Shown here: piece after piece, positions 7,442 through 16,384 of the stretch
How positions within the stretch are numbered: position 1 is the first letter of the stretch
Layout: each line of letters starts with the position of its first letter
NCBI GenBank assembly: GCA_018001935.1
Contig: JAGNHB010000021.1
Location: forward strand, 1 to 64,000
From: Acidobacteriota bacterium
Lineage (GTDB): Bacteria > Acidobacteriota > JAAYUB01
DNA length: 64,000 bases
Direction: 5' to 3'
Translations under genes and position numbers: made by a program
Notes under the pieces: generated by a model
The model's input: only the letters and a program-made list of their open reading frames with translations
Told to the model about the DNA's origin: nothing
Databases searched by the model: none

Positions 7442-8377
7442 ATGACTCACCTGAGCCGCCGGATGTTTGTCCTGGGGGTCGCCCTGCTGGTGATCCCCGC
7501 GGGCTGCGGGAAGAAGGAAAAGGTTTCGCTGGGGTTCAAGCCGGTCCCCGGAAAGGTTTACACCTTCCGCTCCACCCACGCCCTGGTCGCGGACGTCGGG
7601 GCGCAGGGCGACTCGCGGCGACTGGAGCAGTCGGTGACCCTGCGCTTCCGGTTCGTCGTCGAGGGGCAGGACGCCGCGGGGGCCCGGACGGCCCGGGTGA
7701 CGTGGACCGGCGTGAGCTTCACCCAGAAGACGCCCGTCGGGACCTTCCGCTTCGACTCGGCGGCCCCCGGCGGGGAGGCCCCTCCCCCGGCGAAGCCCTG
7801 GGCGGCCCTGACCGGCGAGAGCGTTGTCCTGAAGATCGGCCCGGACGGGAAAATCGCCGCGGTGGAGGGCGCCGAGCGCCTGCGGGCCAGCCTCCTCGCG
7901 AAGCTGGGCATCGAACCCACCCCGGAGGCGATGGCGATGACGGGTCGGCAATTCTCCGCCGAGGCGCTCCGGGAGCAGTTCGAGCGCCTCTTCGATTTCC
8001 TTCCGCCCGGCGCCGTCGGCGAGGGGGACCGCTGGACCCGGGAGTCGGTCCAGGGCCAGGGATACCCGATGAAACTCAACGACACCCTCACGCTGCAGTC
8101 CGTCGGCGAGGGGAAAGCCACCCTCGCCCTGGCGTCCGTGGTGACCCCGAACCCGGCCGCCCCGCCCCTGGACGCGGACGGGCAGGAAATCCGGTTCGAG
8201 TTCAAGGGGGAGGCGACCGGAACGCTGGAGGTGGACCTCTCGGACGGTCTCCCCCGGTCCGCGACGGGCAGGATGACGGTTTCCGGCTATCAGCGGGTGA
8301 ACGACCGGGCGTCCGGCAAGAACTTCGCCTTCCCCACCAACCTCACCCTGCAGACGGAGGTCCTCCGGGAGCCCTGA
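7442..8377 (+). CDS. Predicted lipoprotein of DUF6263-like type, 311 aa
   Basis: The N-terminus is a lipoprotein signal: MTHLSRRMFVLGVALLVIP followed by the lipobox AGC (Cys about 22). The mature part is a secreted beta-rich domain with the pattern seen in DUF6263-like proteins: YTFRSTH near the start, RFRFVVEG, later LFDFLPPGAVGEGDRWTRE and GEATGTLEVDLSDGLPRS. The ATG at 7442 follows a CGGAGGAGG site; 39 upstream in-frame codons are rejected. Its 3' end overlaps the convergent nucleotidyltransferase gene by 35 bp. Function is unknown; it probably sits in the periplasm or on the outer membrane. Confidence 0.75.
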   Translation: MTHLSRRMFVLGVALLVIPAGCGKKEKVSLGFKPVPGKVYTFRSTHALVADVGAQGDSRRLEQSVTLRFRFVVEGQDAAGARTARVTWTGVSFTQKTPVGTFRFDSAAPGGEAPPPAKPWAALTGESVVLKIGPDGKIAAVEGAERLRASLLAKLGIEPTPEAMAMTGRQFSAEALREQFERLFDFLPPGAVGEGDRWTRESVQGQGYPMKLNDTLTLQSVGEGKATLALASVVTPNPAAPPLDADGQEIRFEFKGEATGTLEVDLSDGLPRSATGRMTVSGYQRVNDRASGKNFAFPTNLTLQTEVLREP

Positions 8378-11360
8378 GGAAGCCGGTGATCCGGGCGATG
8401 GCTTTCCGCGCCCGGCTGCGGTGGTAATTGTAACTCTGCATCAGGCGGGGGGCCGTCCCCGTCGTCCCGCTGATCTCGCCAGGTTCGAGCCCCATGCGGT
8501 GCGCCGTCCCCAGCAGCCGGTCCTTCATGATGTCGTCGTCGCCCGACAGCGAGAGGGCGTTAATCTCCTTGAAGAAACGCAGGAAGTGATAGGCGCGCCC
8601 CAGCGTGTTGAACTCGGGCTCCAACTCCGGCAAACTCTTGACCAGCGAGAGGATCGCCTCCCTGACCACGGGTTCCCGGTTCCCCAGGTACGCCTGGCAG
8701 GCGACGATGATCATCTGGATCTCCCGGAGGGCGCCGGGGTCCTCCTTGACGTTGATGCTCCGCTCCCGGTGGGCCAGCATGTACCGCCGGTTCTCCTCCA
8801 TCTCCCGAAGGATGTCGGCGATGAACGGCCCGGGGTCTCGGTAGACGAACCGCTCCACCAACCGGGTGAGTTCCGCGCCCAGGGAGAGGCTGCCGAGGAG
8901 CAGGCGGCGCCCCAGCAGCTGGGACCACTCGATGAACACGTCCTCCTCCCGGGGTTGGCCGAGCGACTCCTCCAGGACCGACAAGGGGATGACGAAGGAG
9001 TCGAAGAACCGGGTGAAACGGTAGTGGGGGACCACGCCCCGGCGGCTGAGTTCCCGGTTGATCTCGTTCATGACGTCCGACGCGTACCGGATGAAGTCGG
9101 GGTCGGTCTCGCGGCTGACCACCAGCAGGTCGACGTCGTTCTCGAAAGCTTCCTCGCGGGCGTACCCGCCGGTGCAGTAGATGGCGACGGGCTGGTCGTC
9201 CTCGTCCCGGAGGCGGAAGAGGAAGCGGTTCCTGCCGCGGGTCTCCACGTCCCACTGGCAGGCCCGGTAGAGCCACCGGAAATAGCGCCGGAAGAACCCG
9301 TGGTAGGTCCCGTAGAGGGCGTTGAGGTCTCCCGGCTGCTCGATGGCCAGGAGGCCGCAGCGGCAGAAGTTGAAGTCGTAGTAGAAGGCCAGGAGTTCCT
9401 TCAGTTCCTCGGGGGTGGCCGCGTCGGCCAGTTCGTTCCAGAGCTGGTCGGCGATCCGTTCCAGGTAGGCGCTCCGGTCGATGGCCGTCACGATCTCCGG
9501 GCGGGCCCGGGCGACCCGGGCGAAGAGGTTGAGGTAGCTTTTCGAGGACAAGCCGAGCAGTTCGCACAGGGCCGAGAACCGTTCCCGGTCGCGGTCCGCC
9601 GGGGCCCCGCCCGGCCCGGCCCGGCGGGCCAGCCGGCGCAGCCCGGCGAGCTGGGGGAAGGACAGGGTGAGCAGAAAATCGGTGAGCATGGACGGGTGCA
9701 CGGGGAGAAGGTCCACCAGGGCCTTCAGCTTGCGGGGGTCGACGTCCACGTGACGGACCAGCCAGTCCTTCATCCGCTCCGCGTACGAAGGGTCCGCGGC
9801 GCCCCGGGCGTGGCGGTCGACAAGCAGGATCGTGTGGACCAGGGAGACCATGTCGAAGGACATGAAGCGGAGCAGCCGCTCCAGGGACTGGGTCCGCCGG
9901 GGTTCCCCGAGCCGGTCGAGGCTGTGGATCAGCGCCCTGGACAGCGCGCCGTCCTTCTCGGCCAGGAGCTGCAGGATGTCCTCCCAGTAGATCAGCCCGT
10001 GATACGTCTTGAAGAGCTGGAGGACGTTGAGGACGATGCTGTCCGTCCACTTCACCGGGTAATCGTCCGGCCTGCCCCCCCGCAGGACCTCGTTGAACAC
10101 CGTGATCCGCCGCAGGTGGTTGTTGACCATCCGCAGCGTCGTCTCGGCGATCTGGTTCAACTGCTCCATGTTCTCGTAGTGGTGGGTCAGCAGCCGCAGG
10201 GCCGGCCGGACGGCGCCCAGCCTCGAAAACCCCATGACGCCGGCGACGTTGTCGAGGTTCTCGAGGGTCGCCTGGTCGTTGAGGTCGAAGGTGTCCTCCA
10301 TGGAAACCAGCAACTGGTAAACGTAGAAGAAGATCTCGGTGAAGCTGAAGATGTCCTGGAGTTTCTGGTACAGGTCCAGGTTGTTGGTGTCCCGGCTGCA
10401 GAGCATCGTGAGGCCGTCCCGGGAGCCGTGGGCCCGGACGCCGTGGATGGTCTTGAGCATGTTCACGATGTTGTGGATCAGTCGGAGACCCCGGTTCTTC
10501 GGGCTGACCCAGGACGAGGCCGCGTCGGCGCGGGCCAGTTCCCGGACCTCCCCGATCATCCCCCGCAGGTAGCCCTCGTGGAAACGCAGCTTCCCCTCGG
10601 TGAAGAAGAAGGGGAGGATGACGGCCTTCTCGAGTTCCTCCGCCAGGGCCCCGTCGCCCAGCAGCGGTTCCGTGAGCAGCAGTTCGGAGATCAGGACGAA
10701 GTTGTGGACCCCCCGGCGGAGGTAGTTCTCGAAGTCCTCGACGGTGGTCAGGTAGGTGTTCCCCGCCACCTTCTCGGCCAGGTAGAAGTGCATCTTGGGC
10801 GAGTACTTCATGAACTCGGCCCCGATGCGGCTCACCACCGTGTTCCAGAGGCTTTTGTCGACGTCGGGGCGGACGAAGACCCCGACGTCCAGGTCCTCCT
10901 GGTCCAGGATCATGCCGACGTTGCAAAGGGAGACCCCCTCCAGGGGGACGCCCGGCGCGAACACCCCGACCAGGGACTCCAGGTAGCTGCTGACCAGGTC
11001 CTTCAGCTGGTACCGTGTGCGCATCAGGATCCGGGTGTAGACCAGGAGCCGGTTCCCGGCGGCGCTCTCCCGTCGGAGCTGGTGTACGTTCAGGAGGTGG
11101 ATGTGGAAGACCTGGAGGGCGTAGTAGGTCCCCAGGAACGTCAGTTGCTCCGCCGGGGTTTCCGCGACCTCGGACACCACGGTCATCTCGTACCGGTAGT
11201 TGTGGGCCTTCCGCCAGAGGTGGACCCGGCCGGCCTTGCCGCGTTCCTCCAGGCGGATCCTCAGCCTGGCCCCGTGTTCCTTGGCGAAGCGCAGGTTCTT
11301 CTGGAAGTAGTTCGACAGCAGCTCCAGGCCGCCGGCCAGCTCCTCGTAGGATTCCATCAT
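8343..11360 (-). CDS. Very large GlnD/GlnE-like nucleotidyltransferase, 1005 aa
   Basis: The clearest domain is a Pol-beta-type nucleotidyltransferase around residues 715-860: CTGGYAREEAFENDVDLLVV supplies the GG and D-x-D pattern and NRFLFRLRDED precedes it. A second similar stretch near residue 150-180 (NVGMILDQEDLDVGVFV) may be a degenerate first nucleotidyltransferase, giving a GlnE-like tandem arrangement with a long helical middle. I see no clear HD phosphohydrolase or ACT domain, so it is not a standard PII uridylyltransferase. A role in protein nucleotidylylation is possible but unproven. The ATG at 11360 is chosen for its AGGGGGC site. It is divergent from the peptide transporter and has its own promoter at 11400-11428. 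Confidence 0.6.
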   Translation of the reverse strand: MMESYEELAGGLELLSNYFQKNLRFAKEHGARLRIRLEERGKAGRVHLWRKAHNYRYEMTVVSEVAETPAEQLTFLGTYYALQVFHIHLLNVHQLRRESAAGNRLLVYTRILMRTRYQLKDLVSSYLESLVGVFAPGVPLEGVSLCNVGMILDQEDLDVGVFVRPDVDKSLWNTVVSRIGAEFMKYSPKMHFYLAEKVAGNTYLTTVEDFENYLRRGVHNFVLISELLLTEPLLGDGALAEELEKAVILPFFFTEGKLRFHEGYLRGMIGEVRELARADAASSWVSPKNRGLRLIHNIVNMLKTIHGVRAHGSRDGLTMLCSRDTNNLDLYQKLQDIFSFTEIFFYVYQLLVSMEDTFDLNDQATLENLDNVAGVMGFSRLGAVRPALRLLTHHYENMEQLNQIAETTLRMVNNHLRRITVFNEVLRGGRPDDYPVKWTDSIVLNVLQLFKTYHGLIYWEDILQLLAEKDGALSRALIHSLDRLGEPRRTQSLERLLRFMSFDMVSLVHTILLVDRHARGAADPSYAERMKDWLVRHVDVDPRKLKALVDLLPVHPSMLTDFLLTLSFPQLAGLRRLARRAGPGGAPADRDRERFSALCELLGLSSKSYLNLFARVARARPEIVTAIDRSAYLERIADQLWNELADAATPEELKELLAFYYDFNFCRCGLLAIEQPGDLNALYGTYHGFFRRYFRWLYRACQWDVETRGRNRFLFRLRDEDDQPVAIYCTGGYAREEAFENDVDLLVVSRETDPDFIRYASDVMNEINRELSRRGVVPHYRFTRFFDSFVIPLSVLEESLGQPREEDVFIEWSQLLGRRLLLGSLSLGAELTRLVERFVYRDPGPFIADILREMEENRRYMLAHRERSINVKEDPGALREIQMIIVACQAYLGNREPVVREAILSLVKSLPELEPEFNTLGRAYHFLRFFKEINALSLSGDDDIMKDRLLGTAHRMGLEPGEISGTTGTAPRLMQSYNYHRSRARKAIARITGFLRAPGGPPSAG

Positions 11361-11399
11361 GGCACTGCCCCCTGATCGCACGGGTTCGGACGTCGGCCC

Positions 11400-11428
11400 T
11401 TCTTACCACACCTCCGCGGGCTTGGCAA
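11400..11428 (-). promoter_or_regulatory. Sigma70-like promoter for the large nucleotidyltransferase
   Basis: On the minus strand TTGCCA and TAAGAA are separated by 17 bp, about 40 bp upstream of the start codon. Confidence 0.55.
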
Positions 11429-11483
11429 GGCGGTGAAGGGCCCGCCCGGCGGGCCTGTATTTCGACGGGGCCGGAGAAAAACC

Positions 11484-11513
11484 TTGAACCGGGGCCGCGG
11501 TTCCAGATAGAAT
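11484..11513 (+). promoter_or_regulatory. Sigma70-like promoter for the OPT transporter
   Basis: TTGAAC and TAGAAT with an 18-bp spacer, 56 bp upstream of the start codon. Confidence 0.6.
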
Positions 11514-11569
11514 CCCCTTTTTATCGTCGGCTTTCTCAACGCAGTTAAAAACCCTTCCGCGGAGGAGAC

Positions 11570-14080
11570 ATGGCAGAACAAAAGAAGTTCGTACCGTTCG
11601 TCGCGTCGGAGACCGTGATGAGCGAATTCACGGCCCGGGCGCTGGTCATCGGGCTCTTCATGTGCGTGATCCTCGGGGCCGCCAACGCCTACCTCGGCCT
11701 CAAGGCCGGCATGACCATTGCCGCCACCTACCCGGCGGCGGTCATCGGCATGGCCCTCATCAAGCTGTTGAAGGGCTCGGTGCTCGAGGAGAACTTCTCC
11801 CGTACCGTCGGGTCCATCGGCGAGTCGGTGGCCGCCGGGGCCTGCTTCACCATCCCCGCCTTCGCCATCTCGGGGATCTGGCCGGAGTTCTTCACCCAGG
11901 GCAACTACATCACCTCCACCCTCATCATGGTGGCGGGCGGTGTTCTCGGCATCATGTTCGTGGCCCTGCTCCGCCGTGTGATGGTGGAGGACGCCGAGCT
12001 GCCCTTCCCCGAGTCCGTGGCCGCCGCCGAGATCCACAAGACCGGCCGCACCGGCGGCACCGGCACCACCTTCCTCTTCGGCGCCATGGGGATGGGCGGC
12101 GCCATCCAGGCCTTGTGCCAGGTCTCTCTCTTCGCCACGGCGTGGGAGAAGTTCGTCTCCTTCGCCAAGGTGTCCATCGGGCTGAAGACCTCGGGCACCG
12201 CCACGGCCCAGGGGGGCATCCTCCTGAGTTCCCCCGGCATCAGCCCCGCCTTCATGGGCGTCGGCTACATTATCGGCCCCAAGCTCGCCTCGCTGAACTT
12301 CAGCGGCGGCCTCATGGCCTGGGGCCTCATGGTCCCCATCATCACCTACTTCCTGGCGCCTTCCATGCCCGGCCTCAGCGCCGAGAGCGACTGGGCGGCC
12401 CTCTCCGTGAACGTCTGGAAGTTCATCGTCCGGCCCATCGCCATCGGCGGCATGCTCATGGGCGCGTGCTACACCCTGTTCAAGATGCGCAAGAGCCTGA
12501 TCGCCGGCATCGCCCGCTCCGTGGGCGACGTCAAGAAGGCCGCCACCGGCGAGGTGACCCACGAGCGCATCAACCACGACCTGAGCTTCCCCGTCATCAT
12601 GCTGGGGATCCTCGGCGCCGCCGTGGCCACCTTTCTCATCACCTGGATGATTTTCAAGACCTCGGTCATGGTGGCCGCCGTCGCCTCGGTGGTGATGATC
12701 ATCGCCGGGTTCTTCTTTGCCGCCGTCTCCGGCTACCTGGTGGGCATCATCGGTTCCAGCAACAACCCCATCAGCGGCCTGACCCTGACCGCCCTCGTCG
12801 TTACCGCCCTGGTGATGGTCATCCTGGGTGTCCACGGCCAGGAGGGGGTCGCTGCCGTCCTGGGCGTGGCCGCCATCGTCTGCGTGTCCGCCGCCGTGGC
12901 GGGCGAGATGCTCCAGGACCTCAAGGCCGGGCACATCCTCGGCGGCACCCCGTGGAAGATGCAGATCGGCGACCTCGTGGGCGTGGTCGTCGCCGCCGTG
13001 GTGATGTTCCTCCCGCTGGTGGTGCTCCACGTGGGCGACATCAACGACGCGGTGAGCAAGCGGGTCGACGGGCTCCAGGTGGTCACCGCCTACACGGCCG
13101 CCCCCCAGGGGGCCGTGTTCGCCCCTGCCGCGGACCCCTCGAGAGCCGTCGTCCTGGTGACCACCCTGGGCGAGATCCGCAACCTCTCCGAGGACAAGAA
13201 CTTCCTGGAAGGGCCGACCACCGTGGCCGCCTACGCCCTGGGCCCCGACCCGGTGACCTTCATCAACGCGAAACAGTACCAGGAGACCCTCAAGGCCAAT
13301 GGCGAGGCCGAGGCGGCCCGGTACACCCTGTGGAAGGCCGACCTGGACCAGGTCCGGAACCTGGCCAAGGACAAGGCGTACCGGACCCCGCCCCGCCCCG
13401 TGGAAGCCTACAAAAACGGCGACCGCTACCTCGCCAAGGCGGAGTACGAGCAGATCGAGGACGCCGCCCTCAAGGCGAAGTACCAGCCCGTCACCCTCAC
13501 CATCGACGAGGTCCAGAAACTCACCCCCGACCAGCAGAAGGGCGCCCTGGGCCTGGACGCCGGCTTCGGCGGCAAGGCCATCCCCGCCCCGCAGGCCGGG
13601 CTCATGGCCATGCTGTCCCGCGGCATCGTGGAAGGCAAGATGGCCTGGCCGCTCATCATTGTGGGCATGCTGATGGGCCTGGCGCTCATCCTGATGCAGG
13701 TACGCAGCCCCATGCTGGTGAGCGTGGGCATGTACCTGCCCCTGGAGACCACCTTCGCCATCTTCCTCGGCGGTCTCATCAAGGGGGTCATGGACATGAT
13801 CAGCCAGAAACGGAAGTTCAACGACGCCCAGCGGGTGCGCTCCGAGAACGTGGGCATCCTGATCGCCGCCGGCCTCATCGCCGGTGAGGCCCTCATCGGG
13901 CTCGTCTTCGCCGCCCTCAAGTTCTTCAAGGTCGACTACGACCTGACCCCGGGCGTGGACCCCGGACACTTCTTCATCAGCCTGATCCTCCTGGGGGCCA
14001 TCGCCCTCGTCCTCGTCGTGGTCCCGCAGCGCAACGCGGGAAGCCCCGACGAGCCGCCGCCGCCCAGCGCCAACTTCTGA
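11570..14080 (+). CDS. OPT-family oligopeptide transporter with an inserted soluble domain
   Basis: An inner-membrane symporter of the oligopeptide transporter family, expected to import short peptides or metal-siderophore complexes. Family marks are the first helix (ANAYLGLKAGMTIAATYPAA), GSIGESVAAG, the helix segment NNPISGLT and the late LPLETTFAIFLGG. Bacterial members are usually about 600-680 aa, but this one is 836. The excess is a hydrophilic block at residues about 494-674 between VVLHVGDIND and PAPQAGLMAML. It contains two related ~40-residue units (IRNLSEDKNF..., VRNLAKDKAY...) and perhaps a third. GGAGGAGAC precedes the ATG. Together with the secreted peptidases elsewhere in the window it suggests peptide feeding. 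Confidence 0.9.
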   Translation: MAEQKKFVPFVASETVMSEFTARALVIGLFMCVILGAANAYLGLKAGMTIAATYPAAVIGMALIKLLKGSVLEENFSRTVGSIGESVAAGACFTIPAFAISGIWPEFFTQGNYITSTLIMVAGGVLGIMFVALLRRVMVEDAELPFPESVAAAEIHKTGRTGGTGTTFLFGAMGMGGAIQALCQVSLFATAWEKFVSFAKVSIGLKTSGTATAQGGILLSSPGISPAFMGVGYIIGPKLASLNFSGGLMAWGLMVPIITYFLAPSMPGLSAESDWAALSVNVWKFIVRPIAIGGMLMGACYTLFKMRKSLIAGIARSVGDVKKAATGEVTHERINHDLSFPVIMLGILGAAVATFLITWMIFKTSVMVAAVASVVMIIAGFFFAAVSGYLVGIIGSSNNPISGLTLTALVVTALVMVILGVHGQEGVAAVLGVAAIVCVSAAVAGEMLQDLKAGHILGGTPWKMQIGDLVGVVVAAVVMFLPLVVLHVGDINDAVSKRVDGLQVVTAYTAAPQGAVFAPAADPSRAVVLVTTLGEIRNLSEDKNFLEGPTTVAAYALGPDPVTFINAKQYQETLKANGEAEAARYTLWKADLDQVRNLAKDKAYRTPPRPVEAYKNGDRYLAKAEYEQIEDAALKAKYQPVTLTIDEVQKLTPDQQKGALGLDAGFGGKAIPAPQAGLMAMLSRGIVEGKMAWPLIIVGMLMGLALILMQVRSPMLVSVGMYLPLETTFAIFLGGLIKGVMDMISQKRKFNDAQRVRSENVGILIAAGLIAGEALIGLVFAALKFFKVDYDLTPGVDPGHFFISLILLGAIALVLVVVPQRNAGSPDEPPPPSANF

Positions 14081-14094
14081 TCCTGAGAAAGGGA

Positions 14095-14129
14095 AACGAC
14101 CGCCGGCGAAAGCCGGCGGTCGTTTTTTT
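14095..14129 (+). terminator. Intrinsic terminator after the OPT transporter
   Basis: A perfect 13-bp stem (AACGACCGCCGGC, 14095-14107; GCCGGCGGTCGTT, 14112-14124), GAAA tetraloop, then a T tract to 14129, 15 bp past the stop. Confidence 0.95.
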
Positions 14130-14342
14130 ACGACACCTCCTCCCCGCAAATCTACGCATAAAGGATATTTCCCGCGGGATGTTCTGACTGGTTTCAGGGC
14201 GGAATCTATTGAACTCCTGGCGGAGTCCCTCCAATTTCCTTAACATGCCCATCGACGCGAGTACAGAACAGTTGGCCCGGATTGGCGTGATCGGGCTCCG
14301 AATCGCGTTTGTTCGCGTGATTCGCGGAGAGACAAACGACGC

Positions 14343-14370
14343 TTTGCGGGTTCATCAAACTTGATTCGCG
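14343..14370 (+). repeat. Fragment of the dispersed element seen at 52921
   Basis: TTTGCGGG, two variable bases, then CATCAAACTTGATT is shared exactly with 52998-53022. The -35 hexamer of the next promoter lies inside it. Confidence 0.55.
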
Positions 14371-14389
14371 GGTGGAAACGAGATATCCT
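14361..14389 (+). promoter_or_regulatory. Sigma70-like promoter for the DUF4136 gene
   Basis: TTGATT and TATCCT separated by 17 bp, 31 bp before the start codon. The -35 is formed by the conserved end of a dispersed repeat. Confidence 0.5.
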
Positions 14390-14420
14390 GTCGTTGACCG
14401 ATACCAAACGAGGAGTTCCT

Positions 14421-14951
14421 ATGAAGCGCCTGCTCGTGTTGCTTGCCGTTGTGACCCTGACGACCCTGGCGGTCCCGGCCCAGAAGGTCAAGATCATCTG
14501 CAACCGCGCCACCGATTTCAGCCTTTACAAGACCTACGCCTGGGCCGTGCAGGGGGCCGACCTTCCCCCCGACCACATGGTGACGGAGGCGGAGGAGTTC
14601 CAGGCCACGCTGAAGAAGGAAATCGACGCCCAACTTCAGAAGAACGGTTTCACCCCGGTCAACCTGGACCAGGGACCCGACATGGTGATCACCTTCCAAA
14701 TCTCGATCCAGCTGCGGAGTTCCGGCGCGGACGACGTCCGCCCCGATTCCCCCACTTCCAACACCAAGTTCGCGCAGATCTGGGTGGTCAGCCGGACCGA
14801 GGGGACCCTGACCGTGGACCTGACCGACCACAAGACCGGGAAGAACATCTGGCGGGGAACGGCCACGGCGGTCCTGGACGCCCACAAGCGCGAGGAGCGG
14901 CTTCGCCGGATCGCCGGGAAGTTCTTCGGGAAGTTCCCGCCGAAGCGGTGA
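14421..14951 (+). CDS. DUF4136 domain secreted protein, 176 aa
   Basis: A Sec signal (residues 1-19, LLVLLAVVTLTTLAVPAQ) precedes a DUF4136-like domain. Typical features are DFSLYKTYAWA near the start, a central VNLDQGPDMVITFQISI, and a C-terminal LTVDLTDHKTGKNIWRGTA. DUF4136 proteins are small cell-envelope proteins, often lipoproteins, of unknown function; here there is no lipobox Cys, so it is likely periplasmic. The ATG at 14421 has GAGGAG upstream. Confidence 0.85.
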   Translation: MKRLLVLLAVVTLTTLAVPAQKVKIICNRATDFSLYKTYAWAVQGADLPPDHMVTEAEEFQATLKKEIDAQLQKNGFTPVNLDQGPDMVITFQISIQLRSSGADDVRPDSPTSNTKFAQIWVVSRTEGTLTVDLTDHKTGKNIWRGTATAVLDAHKREERLRRIAGKFFGKFPPKR

Positions 14952-15304
14952 CCCCCGGCGTCCGGCAACGACGACCTTCCCCCTCCCCCGGGCGCTTGCT
15001 GCATTGCCCCCGATCGACCATGGCCTGCCGCCGGGCGGGAACCCGGAGGCCGGCCGGGGGTTGCCGGGGCCATGGGCGCCGGGCGGGCCTTCGCTCTCGG
15101 CCCGGACGGTGTCTGCCCCACGGTACCGGCGCGCTCATGGAGCGGTCCGGCCGTTCATTCCGCCGGACCGCCGCTCGTGGAAGCCCCGACCCGGCGCGGC
15201 GCGGGAGGGGGTAGACTGTCAACCGAAAGACCCCGGCGGCGGGGCCGGGCTTTCGGTTGGGACGGTGGCCGCGGGCGCGGCAACATGGGCCGGGGGTGAG
15301 GCAG
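14952..15304. other. Intergenic stretch with nothing recognised
   Basis: This 353-bp GC-rich gap precedes the sensor kinase gene. I see no convincing promoter pair, RNA, terminator or coding frame; a TAGACT at 15212 lacks a matching -35. Confidence 0.5.
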
Positions 15305-16384
15305 GTGATCGGACCGGAGACGCATCGGCGGGCGTACTGGGCTTGCCAGGCCCTGTTCTGGTCGGCCTATTTCCTCGACTACCTCCTCTACGGGGTCGCG
15401 GGGAACATCCCCCTGGCGGCCACTTTCTGGGCGGCCTTCCCCAACGCGGTTTTCGGCTTCGGGGCAACCCACCTCTACCGTGCCTGGATCCAGGCCCGGG
15501 GATGGACAAGACAACCCCTTCCCCGGCTGCTTCCCCGCGTGGTCCTGTCCGTGGCCTTCCTGGCCGCCCTCTGGAACCTGTTCGAGTCGCTCCTGCTCTC
15601 CATCTCGGGCTGGTGGAGCCTGCTGGACTACTTCCGCTCCGGCTTCAAGCCCAACAAGTCCCTCCCGGTCTTCTACCTCGACTTCTGCATGGACCTCCTC
15701 TACCTCTCCCTGTGGTCGGCGGTCTACTTCGGCTATCACTACCTCCGAGACTACCACGAGGAGCGCTTCGAAAAACTGCGCGTCCAGGCCGACCTGAAGG
15801 AGGCGGAACTGATGGCCCTCCGGTCGCAGCTCAACCCTCACTTCCTCTTCAACTGCCTCAACAGCATCCGCTCCCTGATCACGGAGTCGCCGGAGCGGGC
15901 CAAGGAGATGGTCACCCTCCTTTCCGGGACGCTGCGATACGCGCTCCTGTCGGCCAGCAAGCCCACCGTCCCCCTGGAGGATGAGATGCGGATCGTCTCC
16001 GACTACCTGTCCATCGAAGCGGCCCGTTTCGAGGAACGCCTCGAGGTCCGGCTCGCCATCGACCCCCGCACGCTTCCCCTCCCCGTGCCGCCGCTCATCG
16101 TCCAGACGCTGGCGGAGAACGCCGTCAAGCACGGGATCTCCCGCCTGGAACGGGGAGGGCGGGTCGACATCCGGTCCGGCCTGGAAGGGGAAACCCTGGT
16201 GGTGGAGGTCCTCAATGACGGGAAACCGTCCGACCCCTCGCCGGGCGGGGGGACCGGGCTCTCGAATGCCCGCCGCCGCCTGGAGAGCCTCTTCGGGGGG
16301 TCCGCCCGGATCGACCTGAAGGGAGAAGGGGGAGACCGTGTCCTGGCCCGGCTGGTCATTCCCCTCGCAAAGGAGGATGAATGA
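15305..16384 (+). CDS. LytS/YehU-type sensor histidine kinase
   Basis: A membrane sensor kinase of the His_kinase (LytS/YehU) class that phosphorylates the adjacent LytTR regulator. Four hydrophobic segments fill residues about 10-150. The dimerisation/phospho-acceptor motif is LRSQLNPHFLFNCLNS with H179, followed by a short HATPase (PPLIVQTLAENAVKHG, then GGGTGLSNARRRL). No periplasmic sensor domain is visible, so the membrane core is the likely sensor. The start is ambiguous: GTG at 15305 or 15296, or ATG at 15257; 15305 is chosen because GAGG lies upstream and the earlier residues look non-coding. Its stop overlaps the next ATG. Confidence 0.9.
   Translation: MIGPETHRRAYWACQALFWSAYFLDYLLYGVAGNIPLAATFWAAFPNAVFGFGATHLYRAWIQARGWTRQPLPRLLPRVVLSVAFLAALWNLFESLLLSISGWWSLLDYFRSGFKPNKSLPVFYLDFCMDLLYLSLWSAVYFGYHYLRDYHEERFEKLRVQADLKEAELMALRSQLNPHFLFNCLNSIRSLITESPERAKEMVTLLSGTLRYALLSASKPTVPLEDEMRIVSDYLSIEAARFEERLEVRLAIDPRTLPLPVPPLIVQTLAENAVKHGISRLERGGRVDIRSGLEGETLVVEVLNDGKPSDPSPGGGTGLSNARRRLESLFGGSARIDLKGEGGDRVLARLVIPLAKEDE

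Noticed and set aside
8421..11375. A 984-codon open frame on the plus strand
   Set aside because: It is antisense to the large nucleotidyltransferase, is Val/Gln/Glu-rich with no domain, and results from the GC-rich codon bias of the real gene.
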